Positions 45,530-57,609 of a stretch of 64,000 nucleotides of DNA are shown here, in pieces; positions within the stretch are counted from its first letter, which is position 1; each line of letters begins with the position of its first letter. The notes under the pieces are model-generated. The model ran no database searches. It saw only the letters and a program-made list of their open reading frames with translations, and was not told where the DNA came from. Where the stretch lies: contig JALJCO010009099.1 in NCBI GenBank assembly GCA_023101725.1, positions 269,196 to 333,195 on the forward strand. The letters run 5' to 3'. The DNA is from Atherinomorus stipes. Its lineage: Eukaryota; Chordata; Actinopteri; Atheriniformes; Atherinidae. The translations under genes and the position numbers were made by a program.

Positions 45530-47190
45530 CTTTATTTCCCAATATAGCTCAAACTCTCTTAGATCTGCTTTCTTGCAGTAGACACGACTAAAGAAATTGG
45601 AGAAAATGTCAACGGAAGGCCAAAATGTATCCCTAAGGACAAGATTTTTCCTATTCCTAAGGGACATCACTTTCAATTTTTAGGACTGCCACTTCTTTTG
45701 TCCTTCACTTGTCCAGTTTAATCAAATGCTTTAAGGACACACGGCACACCATGCTGTGATATGCCAAGTCATCAGCTAATAGCTCCTTGGAATCACCTTG
45801 CTGGTGCAAAAATACTATTTTACATCTGTCAAACTGTGTTATCGTTGCTGTTTTTTTGTCAATGTAACTAGAGAAATGGGATCAATTTATGTGCCTTTGC
45901 CCCAGGCAGCCAGCTATGCAATGCTTTAAGTTCAAATTTACAATTGGTTCTTTGATAAGTTGTCAGTTCTCTGTAAACTCAACACCACTTCATCCAAAAT
46001 ATGTCTTTTTTATGCTTGGATGATTAATAGATCAGCATTGAGGGGCTTAACTCAAGAAAACAAACAAACAAAAAAAAACACTCCTCTGAAAATGTTCAGC
46101 TACCAGGATGGGACTGAAACGGAGTGAAAAAGCAGAACATGTCCAAAGAAAAACCTTTAGAAAGCCTCAAGAATTGTTGTTCAAGACCACAACAAAAGAT
46201 TTCAAAAGAAAAAGTCTGGCTCCTTGGAAGCAAAACATAAAGAAATGAAGGGTGAATCAAATCTATTTCATAGTGCTGCACATTTTCTACTTTAAAATTT
46301 ACTCATCGTTATGTATTGATTCCTTTGTTTATCTGTTTGTTGTCCTTTATTCTTCTTATTCTTAATTCTCAAAGAAAAAAACCTTTCCACCATCTTTAAG
46401 CATTCAAATTTAAGAATATTCTCTATGAAAGTGCTGAATGGGTTAATACCTAATGCCCTACTCTGAGGCTGCAAAAAGTCTTTAAATATTCATCAAGGTT
46501 AGCAAACCATTTGTTGCAATTACGCTGAGGAGAAGATAGAAATGAGGATGCAGGGAGCACTTTGCTTTTCTTCCTTCTGGGGTGGCATCATTTGTTTCCA
46601 CCACTGCTCCATGGCCAATGAAACCCAGGTATAATGAGAAATCGGATGATTAATGATAATGACTGATGTTATAAATAATATATGCTTAATATTTTCTTAG
46701 TTTTTTCTCCAAATAGCAATAAAGCAGTTACTAAACCTGTCTGAAAAACATTGATTTTATACAGGGTTACATACATTGGTGATACAACCTTTCTTTCTGT
46801 GCATTATATGTACTCTGTCAACCTCATGTCAAAATCAAAACAAAAATAGAACCATGAGTAAATAAGAGATGCAAAGCACAGAAATTGTGGTTTTAGTCTT
46901 TCTCTGTTATCATGGTGTTCCAGTATGAATTCAGGATAAAGCAAGCTGAACCCTATTGGGTTTCCCATTTACAAATATTGGTAGTTGCGTGCGCAACCAG
47001 GGTCAATAAGCTTGTGCTTGTAGTATCAGTCAATGGCCAAACATCACACTTATATCATTTACAAAAAGTGAAAGCAACCTGTATAAAACTGTGTTTTGCT
47101 GACAAATAAAACATACTGACTCAGCGTCACTGTTTTGTGTTTCTATTACCATTTTACAAAATTTGCAAAAGGGTCATCACCCAGAAATAG
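45530..47190. other. Unassigned AT-rich DNA
   Basis: No recognised element; short low-complexity frames only. Confidence 0.4.
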
Positions 47191-47194
47191 CATT

Positions 47195-47530
47195 TTTTCT
47201 TGTTAAAGCATGTACATTATTTGTGCTGGACCTCATTTGAAATTTTGCCTGAAAAACTTGAGTTTGAAAGTGGGGTGAATTTTTTCGTTTAGGCTCTTTG
47301 TTCAAACCAAAACACAGTTAGCCACAACAGTATGTTGTTATCCACAGCAGATTTATGTTTTACTACTCCATCGTCTTCACCACCTCTGGTCTGGACTGGA
47401 CTCTGGTCCACACAGGGGCAGACTTTCACTGATTTGAGAATATACCAGGCGAAGACGGCATCAACACTACGTTTGGAAACGGGGGCAGTTCCAACTGTTA
47501 GGACTCACCTGCATTGCAGTTGGTAAGTCT
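47195..47530. repeat. Dispersed fish repeat, unclassified
   Basis: GCTGGACCTCATTTGAAATT, then AGTGGGGTGAATTTTTTCG, TTAGGCTCTTTGTTCAAACC and ACTGTTAGGACTCACCTGCA look like a DNA-repeat sequence. Ends not defined. Confidence 0.35.
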
Positions 47531-47639
47531 CGCTGCTTGTGTAACATTATGCTTTAAAGGCGTTATAGAAGATGTTTCTTTCAACAATTTTTGCAATATT
47601 CTGTAAAATTGGGTTCACTACCCCATATGCTATGATTAA

Positions 47640-48595
47640 TTAAAAGCTTTAAATGTATAAATATTATTACACATCAGTTGAGAAATAAATGGGGCTAAAA
47701 AAAACAGTCGCCTCATCTCTGCATTCCTTAACAAAGCAGAGAGGGAGTTGAGCGTCCTCACTGCCTGATGAAAAAAGCTGTCTCTGAGCCTGCTGGTTCT
47801 GGCCCGGAGACTCTGCAGCCTCCTCCCCGACGGCAGCGGGGTAAAGATACTGTGGGCGGGGTGAGTGGGATCACCTGCAGTCCTGGTGGCTCTGCAGGTG
47901 AGGTGGTAGTGGTAAATGTCCAATAGAGAGGGGAGAGGGACACCCCCTTCCCAGCTGCTTTCACGGTGCGCTGCAGGGTCTTGCAACAGGCTGCAGTGCA
48001 GGCTCCGTACCACACGGTGATCCTGCTGGTCAGGATGCTCTCCATGGTGCCCCTGTAGAAGGAGTGCATAATGGGGGGTGGGGCTTTTGCTCTTCTCAGG
48101 TTCCGCAGAAAGTAGAGTCGCTGTTGAGCTTTCTTGGCCAGGGCCGTGGTGTTGGTGTCCCAGGACAGGTCTTGGGAGATGTGGAGACCCAGGAACTTGG
48201 TGCCACTCACCTGCTCCACCTCAGCATCGTTGATGATCAGTGGAGCATGCTGGACAGGCTCTCTCCTGAAGTCTAACACCATCTCCTTCATCTTCTCCAC
48301 GTTCAGATGGAGATGGTTGTCCTTGCACCACATGGCCAGGCGGCTTACCTCACTCCTGTAGTTTATCTCATTGTTGAGACCCACCACGGTCGTGTCGTCT
48401 GCAAATTTAATGAAGAGGTTGGAGCTGAATGTTGGAGTGCAGTCGTGGGTCAGCAGAGTGAAGAGGAGGGGGCTTAGCACGCATCCTTGGAGGGCCCCCA
48501 TGTTCAGTGTGATGGTGCTGGAGGTGTTACTGCTGACCCGAACTGCCTGTGGTCTCCCCGTCAGGAAGTCCAGCAGCCCAGACCAAGACATTATC
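47640..48595 (-). pseudogene. Rex1-type non-LTR retrotransposon, RT C-terminal part
   Basis: Reading from 48591 downward: LLDFLTGRPQAVRV, MGALQGCVLSPLLF (box B), FIKFADDTTVV (box C, catalytic DD), NHLHLNVEKMKEMVLDFR (box D), GTKFLGLHISQDLSW (box E), AKKAQQRLYFLRNLRR and FYRGTMESILTSRITVWYG. The LFTL..HDC and QQRLYFLR wording fits Rex1 RTs. A frameshift near 47960-48010 moves the tail into another frame: IFTPLPSGRRLQSLRARTSR, then LRDSFFHQAVRTLNS. The 5' RT, endonuclease and 5' end are absent. Rex1 is my reading; RT identity is certain. Confidence 0.85.
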
Positions 48596-48599
48596 CAGT

Positions 48600-48670
48600 C
48601 TTGTACAATGTCCTGGCCTCAGTCCCTGGTCTCAGTAATGTCTTGGTCTTGGTGGTGTGGTCTTGTAAAT
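48600..48670. repeat. Short diverged CTTGGTCT-type array
   Basis: Repeated GTCTTG, CCTGGTCTCAG and GTCTTGGTCTTGGTGG units abut the 5' break of the Rex1 fragment. Possibly the pre-existing target. Confidence 0.5.
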
Positions 48671-48674
48671 ACTG

Positions 48675-49945
48675 TAAATCATGTAGCCTGAACCTGGCAT
48701 AACGTTATTCAGGAGGATTTTCTGAAGAGCAGTAACTCTTACTGTCCTATCATTGCCGTTTTTAACCATTTACATGGATTCACATTTTTATTTTTGTGAA
48801 AGCTCAAAAACTTTACAAAAATTTGTTCTTTGTGAAAGAACAAATACCAGGACTCAAACATTATATTTCTCTTACATCGTCACGTCATATCATTCACCTC
48901 ATGTGCATTAAAACTTGAGTCTTGAGTGTGAAAAACAAGTCTTATTGTAGTTAGATAATGCTTTTCCTGTATTTTCTTGCCCTCTGGTTCCACACACATC
49001 GTATCTGTGATGTTGCTCAGAAACCCATCTACTGTATAGCAGCACTATGAGAATGCAATGTTGAAAATACGACCACTTACAAAAGTTGAAAAGCAACATT
49101 CTCTTTTAAATGCACCAGTGATCCTTGACAAAATCTCCAAAGATAACCTTGCTCCACAAAACCATGAGAGTCAGCACAGTATTGAATCCATCCAACAGTT
49201 GCCAGGACATTTCAGTCCAAAGCTCAGCTGTAGTACCGCTGGTGGCACAAGATGAAGAGTCAGGAGGTCAACTAAGTCTGGTTGCATTCACTCGGAGCCA
49301 TGAACTCAATCCATCAAACCGTTATTGAGACATTAAGACATGTCACCAGAAACAAAACTCATGGGGTCATTAAATGTCACACCAAATTTTACATGTCCAT
49401 TCAGCAAGTTAATGGCCAACCAATCATTTAGCTGACTTACTGGGGTTAAAACTATGATTTGCTGGTGATACTTAAGCTGATAATATCTGCACGATTCATC
49501 CTTTTCTCACCATTAAAATCTATAGTGTAGTTAAGCACCAGAAGCTTTAATAAGAAAATTAAAGAGTTGATCAAATTCAGGATTTAATATCTGGTAGATA
49601 TAAATGCCACAAAATTTCAAACCAATACAACCAACATTTGAAAGTTGTCAGCCCAAGAGCCAAATAATATTTAAACAGGAACAAAGACTTATTTTCTACA
49701 CAAGTATTCAGTTATATAACTACACATGATATGAGATTTTCCAAGTAGGAAGCTCATTATGGCCAATCTTCAATGGACTTCTCTTATGTTCAGTACTGGC
49801 TTGTTACAGAACTTTGGCTCTCTTTACACACATCCATTCCAGGTTGTATGATTATCAGGACTCCTATATTTTCTGCTATTCTACAGAAAGAATATCTGCT
49901 CATTTGGTTCCAGTTGTCATCCATCCATCTTTATGTGTCTCGCAG
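48675..49945. other. Unassigned DNA
   Basis: No element or exon recognised. Confidence 0.4.
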
Positions 49946-49949
49946 ACCC

Positions 49950-50300
49950 TTTTGTTGAAATCCTGTCCACAGCATGACATCACCGCCACCATGCCTCTCA
50001 GCAGAGGAGGTATGAGTTGGGTAATGATCTGTGCCCACTTCACAGAGAATTGTTTTATGGTTTAGTTTTGTTTCCATATCAGCAGAACAATCTCTTCTGC
50101 CTCTGCTGCTTTGCTTTAGCATCGGGGAGTTTCTTCACTCCAGCAATTCTGCCTCACAGTCTAGATTCATAAAGTGCTCACTGTGGGTTTTCCAGCAATA
50201 TCTCCCCTGGCAGCCTTGCAACTTTGTAGTTCTGTCAGACAGCTTGAAGGATTCTTGGGTTGCCTCTTTGACTGAGGTCTTTCTCGCTGGGTGCTCACAG
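49950..50300 (-). pseudogene. Possible Tc1-like transposase scrap
   Basis: On the minus strand a frame (50122 down to 49931) reads SSAERHGGGDVMLWTGFQQ, resembling the KHGGGS.M.WGCFS block between the first and second catalytic Asp in Tc1-like transposases. No catalytic residue or terminal repeat is visible, so this stays tentative. Confidence 0.35.
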
Positions 50301-50304
50301 TGAA

Positions 50305-52495
50305 TGGATTAACAGGAAGGGGCCAGGCAGCAGTGTGTTTTTCTTTTCCATCTCCAACTGTCTAATACTGCAGGGTTATTCTGATGACAGAGACTGCTAG
50401 ATGCCCCTCCCAAGGAGGAGGCTAAATCTGTATAGTCCTGTCTCTGAGTGCTCCTTTAACTTCTCAAGGGTTTCATCATAGAATTATATCCTAATATTGT
50501 ATTGTGGTCATGACCACTGGGGTTTGTCACTCAACTTTGGCATGTAGCTGTTTTAATTTCCGGTGTAAAGCCACAAAATGTGAAAAAATGGTGCTTTTCC
50601 TGGCAAGCTCAGATCCACCACACCTTCAAACAGGAAGTCAGCACCAGCTCACTCAAAGCTATTCTAGGCCATCACTTAAATCCAGTGCTCTCATTTAAAG
50701 GGCAAGAGCAGAAATACAGGGATTTTGTTGACATGGACTGGATAGAGATTACACTGTGAGATGTCATGGTAACCATTATTTACACAGTTAAGTTAATTTT
50801 AGACCCAAGGTTGAAATATTAGGCCTGGTTGTATCACCGCATAAACCTGTAGGCACTATGTGGACCTTTTCTATCAGCTTCAAAGGGCATAGGGATGCAA
50901 ACAAGCTGCAGCAGTATCAGTGTATTAGAGTGATTCTTTGAGTTCCTGTTTAATATGCTGAAACCAAATGATGCTCAATTTGCATAGAAGGCTGGAGCTG
51001 CACTTTTTTTGCCTGTCTTGAGAGATCTCAAACACACATTTCCTTTCAGCCCCCGGAGAGATGAGCATTTAAATTAATTACAAAACCCACAAGACCATTA
51101 AGCCATGAAGACCACCAGAAGATGTGTGCATATGGTGCCTAATGTGTGTGTAAGAGGTACATTTTCCAAGTGTGGTCAAAGCATTCTTTGACTACCCAAG
51201 TATACTTTTCAATTGTATAAGAAAGCGTGTGCATTTGTGTGTTATGTCCCGACCAGTTGGCGGGCCGTGCCAGGTGTGATTTCATTCTCCCCGCAGTCAC
51301 GGGTCTGTGAGATCGCTTTAGTCACAGTTTCTACCACCCACTGGCAGGCGATGGTACACTCCTCCCTCCCAGACTCGAGCTGGTGTCACTGTACAGTAAA
51401 TCATCTGTGTGTTTGTGCGCGGGCTATTTTCATCTCGGCTTTATCCTGCGTTCAATCTGCCTGAAGGTGTTTATGTGTGATATGTTGTCAAAGACTCCTG
51501 TTTGTGTCCGCCTGTATTGGCGTCAATATATGAGGATGAAAGTGTTTGTGCACATGTGTGTGTCCTTCCATTAGTGTGTGGGGAGCTGGAGGGAGGCCCT
51601 GGGGCTTTTACGAGGTCAGCTTCCTGCCGAGTGGAACGGTTAGAGGGAGATAATAATAGTCAGGTCAAGATTCAATTATTTGCCTGGGGATTAACCTTAT
51701 GGGGTCTTTCAGGAAGGTCAGTAGGTGGTGAGGGGTTTCAGGCTTCTGAAACAGAAGCCACTTACAAAGCGCCTGTATTATTGTTAAGTCCCCTGATCGT
51801 AAAGATCTGAAAGCTGAGATAGACAGAGCTGAAGGCCAGTTAGATGGGAGCAGTCTTACATCAAATTTTCCTCATTACTGTGGAGCAGAACAAAATATTA
51901 CAGATGGAGGAAAAATCCATTTGTGTTTTTTTCATGGGTTTCCTGGGTTTCTTGTCATGTAGGGACATGAGGCTATTTCTATCATGCTTATTCATGAAAA
52001 CGTACATTAGATTTGAGCTTTTAAAAGGTCAATTTCAACCTCACATTTACATGGATGAGCCTGGAGAGAATGTGTTTGACACAATAAGTGAGGTTAAAAC
52101 ACAGCAATAGTCCTCTCTCTCTACTGATTGACTTCAGAGTATAGGAAATACTGTAAATGTAAATCATTTTAATTCAATCAGAGAAGCTGATTGGTCTAAA
52201 CTGAAACCCTTGTAAACTGAAGACAGTGTTTTCAGACAACTTGATTGAATATTATCACAATATTACTCATATATTATTACTATAATATTACATTTTTGCC
52301 TAAAAATTTTTAATTTTATGTCAGCCATTTTTCAGTTGTTTAACTCCGTATATTAGAGGATAAAACATATCGTTCTTATTCTTGTGGCCTAAGTAGCTTG
52401 ACAATGCTTTTGTGATGCATAGGAAGTTGGATATGTGCATTTAGCTCAAAATTGAGGCAGTATTTTTGTAAAGAAAGGGTGATGTTTAAAACACA
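50305..52495. other. Unassigned, partly unique-looking DNA
   Basis: 51050-51110 (GAGCATTTAAATTAATTACA) has the AT-rich, TAATTA-containing look of many vertebrate non-coding elements, but conservation cannot be judged here. 51200-51800 is GC-richer with several domain-free frames. Confidence 0.35.
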
Positions 52496-52500
52496 GTCTA

Positions 52501-54113
52501 ACTGTACGTTCAGACCAAAGGCGACAAAAGCGGCAAAGACGCCCGAGGCTGGGCGACAAACAGGCAGCTTCCAAAGCGGGAAGATATTCTGGCCGCTTTG
52601 GTCGCTATCACGTGACTGACGTCAAAGTTAAATCGCCTGCTCATTTAAAGGGCCGCACAGCGACTTCTGGACAGCGTTGTTGCTGTTGCTCACGTCCCCT
52701 CAGTTAAAGAGAGCAGAGCTGCAGGACGTTTGTGTGGTCATTATAATAAGGGGGAAAATACAGAGCAATAAGATAAATTTAAATGTTTTTTCTATTTAGT
52801 ACAAGCGGATTGAGTTGTTTTCTGAGGAAAACAAACAATTGGTTATGATTTCTCCACCACAGCATCATCAAACTTTGATAACTTTGAAATCATTAAATAT
52901 GGCTGAAAAAAAAAGCAGTAATGACAATAAACTCAGAATGTGGCTTAAACTGCGTGCGCTGCTGTTTCTGTGATCTTTGTTTAGAGAAAAAAAAAGGAAG
53001 AATCTTCGCATCATCCAGCCTGTTCAGCCCGGTAGAATTAATCCAGCCACAGTTCGTCTGCTAGTTTGGTGATGTGGCTTCATTTAATGTGGAATAACTT
53101 CACATTATTTTCTCCACGCTGCCCAACACTGACATTTAAACTGCTGCACACAAACAACACAAATTCACAAGCTGTGCTAATATGAGGAGAGCGTGCGCGT
53201 GCATCCGGTCCTTTATAATTATGAGAGCCGGGGTAAATGTTGATAATGTTTAAATATTTTTGTTTATTGTTTATCACAGAAATGCATAAAACACTGCACA
53301 GGAACGAAGTCCTGTATGACACGAAACAAAAGACAAGCGGAGACACCGATATGCTGAGCCGAGACGAAGTAGGAGAGCGCACGTGCATGCGTGTGCGTGT
53401 TTAAAGAAAATAGCCGGAGAGGAGGCGAAAAACGTTTTGGAAGAACGGGGAAAGGGGTGAGGCGGTAGTAAATGAATTAATTCCGTTGATAATTGTTATT
53501 TTATCATTAACATGGTTGCCAGGACCATAAATACGCGCGTTAAACCCTTAAAATCATCTGGACTCGTCATGGATGTGGATGACATCACTGTGCTGCTGCT
53601 GTACACCTGAAGCAGACGGCGTCGCCGGGTGCAGGAGGTTTCCTCGGCGCCGGTGGGTGCTGGAGCTGCACCCGGACAGAGACGGTTCCAGCAGGACTTC
53701 AGGTTGAACATCCGGGAGGTTTTTCTTTTCTTTTGTCCCGGCAGCCGAAGTACTTTCCAGGGATGGACCTGAACAGGTAAATCAGCCTCTCGGCATCGGC
53801 AGAACAAGTGTGTTGTTGTCGGAACCAAAGTCACATGCGTTGTTCTTTGGGGCTGCTCGATAGTAGGACACCTCTACTCTGATTTGCTGCCGCCTGTTGC
53901 CGCTGAACCGCGTCATAGCTAATTAGCATAAAGTTAACCGAAGTTCAACTTCTTATCTGGTGCCGCTTTGGACGCTTTAGCCGCTTTTGTCGCCGAGGAC
54001 GCGCGGCAGAGGGCGGCAGACGCTCTTGTCGCCCAGGACGCCTGCTGTCATTGAAAATGTATGAACTTCCGGCGTCTTTGCCGCTTTTGTCGCCTTTGGT
54101 CTGAACGTACAGT
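52501..54113 (+). mobile_element. 1,613-bp DNA transposon with perfect 43-bp terminal inverted repeats
   Basis: 52501-52543 and 54071-54113 are exact inverted copies over 43 bases (outer end ACTGTACGTTCAGACC; inner part contains GGCGACAAAAGCGGC). TA flanks both sides (52499-52500 and 54114-54115), fitting a 2-bp target duplication. Just inside the right end, more GCCGC/GTCGCC copies form subterminal repeats (53960-54050). The interior lacks a complete transposase; its only recognisable coding trace (53569-53720) looks like a PIF/Harbinger N-terminal region. Perfect TIRs in a window full of decayed copies imply a recent insertion. Confidence 0.85.
53569..53720 (+). pseudogene. Possible PIF/Harbinger-type transposase N-terminal remnant
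   Basis: From ATG 53569 the frame reads MDVDDITVLLLYT, a stop, then SRRRRR and, after a diverged stretch, RRFQQDFRLNIREVF. An acidic start, a leucine run, an arginine run and an RFQ.YFR-type segment occur in that order in fish Harbinger/ALP1-like transposases. The catalytic DDE domain is absent and there is an in-frame stop, so at most it is a relic. The overlapping minus-strand frame (53496-53834) is domain-free. Confidence 0.4.
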
Positions 54114-54119
54114 TATGTT

Positions 54120-55185
54120 GCTCGTATTCTCTGCTCAGTCTGCTTGCTTGGAAATGGAAAGTTGCTTGTTTCTACCCTCAGCTGAGCTGGGCTGCGTTCT
54201 CCCTCATTGTTGCAACTATAGCCTCCTATATATTCCCCGAGAAGCGAGAACTTCTTGATCTTAAAACCCATGAGAACAAAATAACATAATTTTGTTCTTG
54301 ATTGAGACCTGACTGAGGATGTCTTATTCTCTACACCTTGGCAAAACAGAACTTTCTTCTTGTGGAGCTCTGAGAGGTATTGTGTGAATTGGCGGACATT
54401 TGAAGTGGGCGGGGCTAACACAGAGAATCTTGAAGCAGAGTTCTGCAGATGTGAGGTTGAACGCAGAATTTTGATAAACAGCTGATCGAGGTGGGGAGAA
54501 ATTACGGAAATGTACACAACACTTGTGGCATTTTAATACATGGACACCACCATGTGGCACCATCCTGCCAAGGATGAAGTTAGTCATAAATCTATGTTGC
54601 TGGGTCAACACAGTCACCCCCTGTTCTTGTTCTTGCAGCCTCGGGAACAAGAACAAAGTTCTTGCTTCTTGAAGAGTATGTAATAAGTTTAAGGGGTCTG
54701 ATCTTGCTTCTGTGTGTTCTTTGCTTCAAGATTTCACCAACACAACTTTACATGTTCTAGCTTTTTACTGCCACTTTGGGGAAGTAACAGAAATCTTTCC
54801 ATTACTGAGTTAGGGTTGCTATTGGTGCTTCAGTTTTGTTCTGCTTAGAAACAGACAAGCTGAAGCTGACACATTGTTTAAAGAAAAAAGAAAAGATTGT
54901 CCAAAGCAGCTGTTGTCTGCACTTTTCACCCATTCTTCTTTGATATTTATTGCATTTGGCACCCTTCCTCTGTTATGAAAGTGTTTCCGACCCCTTCTGG
55001 TACAAGCTTACTTTCAACCATGAAGCAACTACTGTGTAATGACATCTTTGAGGCCTATTTGTTAAGTTTTTTATTTATTTTTTTAAAGACTGCACTTGTT
55101 CCTGTCTCTCTTTGAAGAGTATTTTGCATGTGATAAAGAGCTACTGTCCATAGACAAAGACTCAAGCCAGCTTAAAATATCCTCA
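54120..55185. other. Unassigned DNA with a small hairpin
   Basis: GTTCTTGTTC and GAACAAGAAC around 54624-54655 form a 10-bp perfect stem with a short loop. Nearby GAGAACAAAATAACATAATT then TTGTTCTTG (54270-54300) carries the same motif. A repeat family is likely but limits are unclear. No gene. Confidence 0.4.
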
Positions 55186-55189
55186 AGAT

Positions 55190-55790
55190 GAGACTCCCGT
55201 ACTACTGGGTGGCCTTCAACCATCCATTTTCTGCCACACATCTTTGGTCAGGACATGATGGCATCAAGCCAGACACAGTTGGCTTCCCACATTTTCCAGC
55301 TCCTGGAATATCCTAACACATTCCCAGGCCAGATGAGATATAATCTCTCCTGGGTGTTAAGATCTGGATTGAACTTCTCTGCAACAGCCCAGTGAAAGTA
55401 ATCCATAAGGCATCCCGATCACATACCCCGACAACCTCAACCGGCTGATTTTGCTGGAAAGACTCCTTTCCAAGCTCCTGCCAGATGTGTGAACTCTTCT
55501 GTCACGGTGCACCCAAGAAACTTGTGGAAGAAGAAACTCATTTGAAGTTGTGTTCACAGAGTATTTCATCTGGTTGTTCCCTGAAGTTCATGACCATTTT
55601 TGACGGTTGGAATGTGGATCACTTTGCTTTTCAACATTACGCCATCTTGACCTGGAGGAAGGCCCATATTATGGCAGACACTGCATCAATCTGCCTGTCA
55701 AACTGCACTCACTTTATCTTCTCTGGTGAATTAGATGCAGAAATTCGCCTGTCAAAACTCACGCTGTACCTGCTGAGAGTCCAAATCTGA
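55190..55790 (-). pseudogene. RTE/Rex-like non-LTR retrotransposon, decayed 3' coding part
   Basis: At nucleotide level the minus strand keeps landmarks of a very common fish LINE: GACAGGCAGATTGATGCAG, then TTCCAACCGTC with ATGGTCATGAACTT, CCGGTTGAGGTTGTCGGG, GGGATGCCTTATGGA and GAGATTATATCTCATCTGGC with CTGGGAATG (the RDYISHLAWE-type end of the protein). Frames are heavily broken. The clade name is tentative; I am fairly confident it is a LINE RT tail. Confidence 0.6.
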
Positions 55791-55794
55791 TGAA

Positions 55795-57490
55795 GATAAC
55801 AGAATTACATTGGAAGAAATAGGCAGGCAGTTTGTACAAAGCGTGATGCCTGGGTTGGCATAAACAATTGTGAACACGCTTGATTTTCGTCTGAGAGCAT
55901 GCCCGTCCTTCTCTGGTTTCCCTTATATGATTTGTCCTCCCTATGTAACCCCTCTAACGATAAGCCCATATTGCAACGACATCACTGCTTTAATACACAT
56001 AACACAGTGTGGATTTGGCACGTGATCTGCCAGTAAGTACAAAAAGATACATGCATACACTAACACACTATCACACACACCTTGTTTCTATTAAAGTACA
56101 ATGTTTCCAGATGAAATATGAGACAGAAATATGAACTTCACAAGAGGTTCATACCATCAGAGACGGCCAACTGAAGTAAGTGAATTAATCATCTTCACCC
56201 ATCCAAAATACTTCTGTATGAGCTAATGGATGAGCTCTTCCAGCATGAGGAGAGAACGTTGATGTGTTGATGAGCAATGTCCCAGATATTTTCAGGGCAA
56301 AATCCTGGACTGCAGGCTGTTTCTCTACCTGCCTGTCAGCCCTCCCGTCATCTGGTCTGTTTTTCCTGTCTATTTCTGTCTCCCTCTGTCTGTCTCTCCC
56401 TCTTGGCTTTCTCACTCAGTCAATAAAGTCTTGGCTGAGAGTGTGCAAGATGAAAAGAAAACAAAACGCCTTTTGATCCGGCAGCCTTGTGTTACTGCTC
56501 TGTCAAAGAGTGTTACTCTGATAACCCAACCAAAAACATCAGCCACGGGGTACAGTGCCAGTGCCAAAGTTCCCTACCTTTAATGCTTGGACATAAACTA
56601 TGGGTAAGCTTAGTAAAAAATTTATACAGCCAAATGGACATGGCATTCCTTCCAAGTGTCTTTATTGTTATATTTTCTCACGAGCTGCTTTCCTCTCTTC
56701 ATGTTTCCTACCTCCAGCACCGCAAAGCCATGAGAATTTAGCTAACAGCCATTTAAGGCACTTAAAGTTACAGCTGCTCTGAACTGCATGCAATGTTGCA
56801 TTGTTGAGGGTGGTAGTGTTTCATGTTTGACATGCTCACCGCAAGGGGAGAGCAATATTACCCATCTGTTATGCAGCAAACGGAGGAGAATGATGCAGGG
56901 ACCTTTGGAACTGCCAGAAAGATGAATTTCGTTCACTCCTGTGAGACGCACGCCTTCTACATAACCTTGGTGAGGACTGCAAAATGTTTGAATTCCTCTC
57001 AAAGTAACACTTTCATCCTTTGTCAACATCTTTGGGTCAAATAAGTGAGGACATCTGAGATTAAAAGAAGATGTGTGTCTTTTATCTCATGTCTTCTGGT
57101 GTAGTTTTTCTTTTTGCTAGAGTTATTAGTGTGTCTGTCCTTCCTTTTTTTGTTGTTTGTTTTTGTTGATGTTGACATCACCATATGACATTCTGATAGT
57201 GCTACCCAAATGACTTGTCTGGAAAGAGGCCAAAACCAGCCAGTTTGGAGAACAGCTGCTTCACTGCCATCTTGTTTTCTTTGTTAGAGCTGTTTCTTCC
57301 AACTCTGTTATTAAGCCACAGGAAAAGCCAGCAAAATGTTCCAGTGTTGGGAGTACAAGAGTCTCAAATATTTGTGATAAATGAAAAGAAACCCAGTAAA
57401 TGCTTTTAATGATTATATTCCCCACAGGAACAGTAAAATAGTTAGTGTTTGTACATATGTTTTGTGGTCATGTGGTTGTTTGTCTCTCTG
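55795..57490. other. Unassigned DNA
   Basis: No element or exon recognised. A CTGTCTCC/CTGTCTGTCTC-rich stretch lies near 56340-56400. Confidence 0.4.
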
Positions 57491-57504
57491 TTTTGGCCCT
57501 GGGA

Positions 57505-57606
57505 CGGGCTGGTGACCTGTCCAGGGCGTATCCTACCTCTCGCCTGATAATTGGTGGGATAAGTTCCAGAAACCCCTGCGAACCTCAATTGGTTTAAGCA
57601 GTACAG
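57505..57606 (+). repeat. Dispersed LINE/SINE-type 3' tail, second copy
   Basis: GACGGGCTGGTGACCTGTCC, AGGGCGTATCCTACCTCTCG, GGGATAAGTTCCAGAAACCC, GAACCTCAATTGGTTTAAGC parallels 38068-38173. The body is absent. Confidence 0.65.
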
Positions 57607-57609
57607 ACA

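Noticed and set aside
53496..53834. A 112-codon minus-strand frame inside the perfect-TIR element
   Set aside because: The plus strand at the same place carries the Harbinger-like motifs, and the minus frame shows none. Treated as a shadow.
57061..57180. Poly-T/TTGTT-rich stretch as a retroposon tail
   Set aside because: No retroposon body or target duplication beside it.
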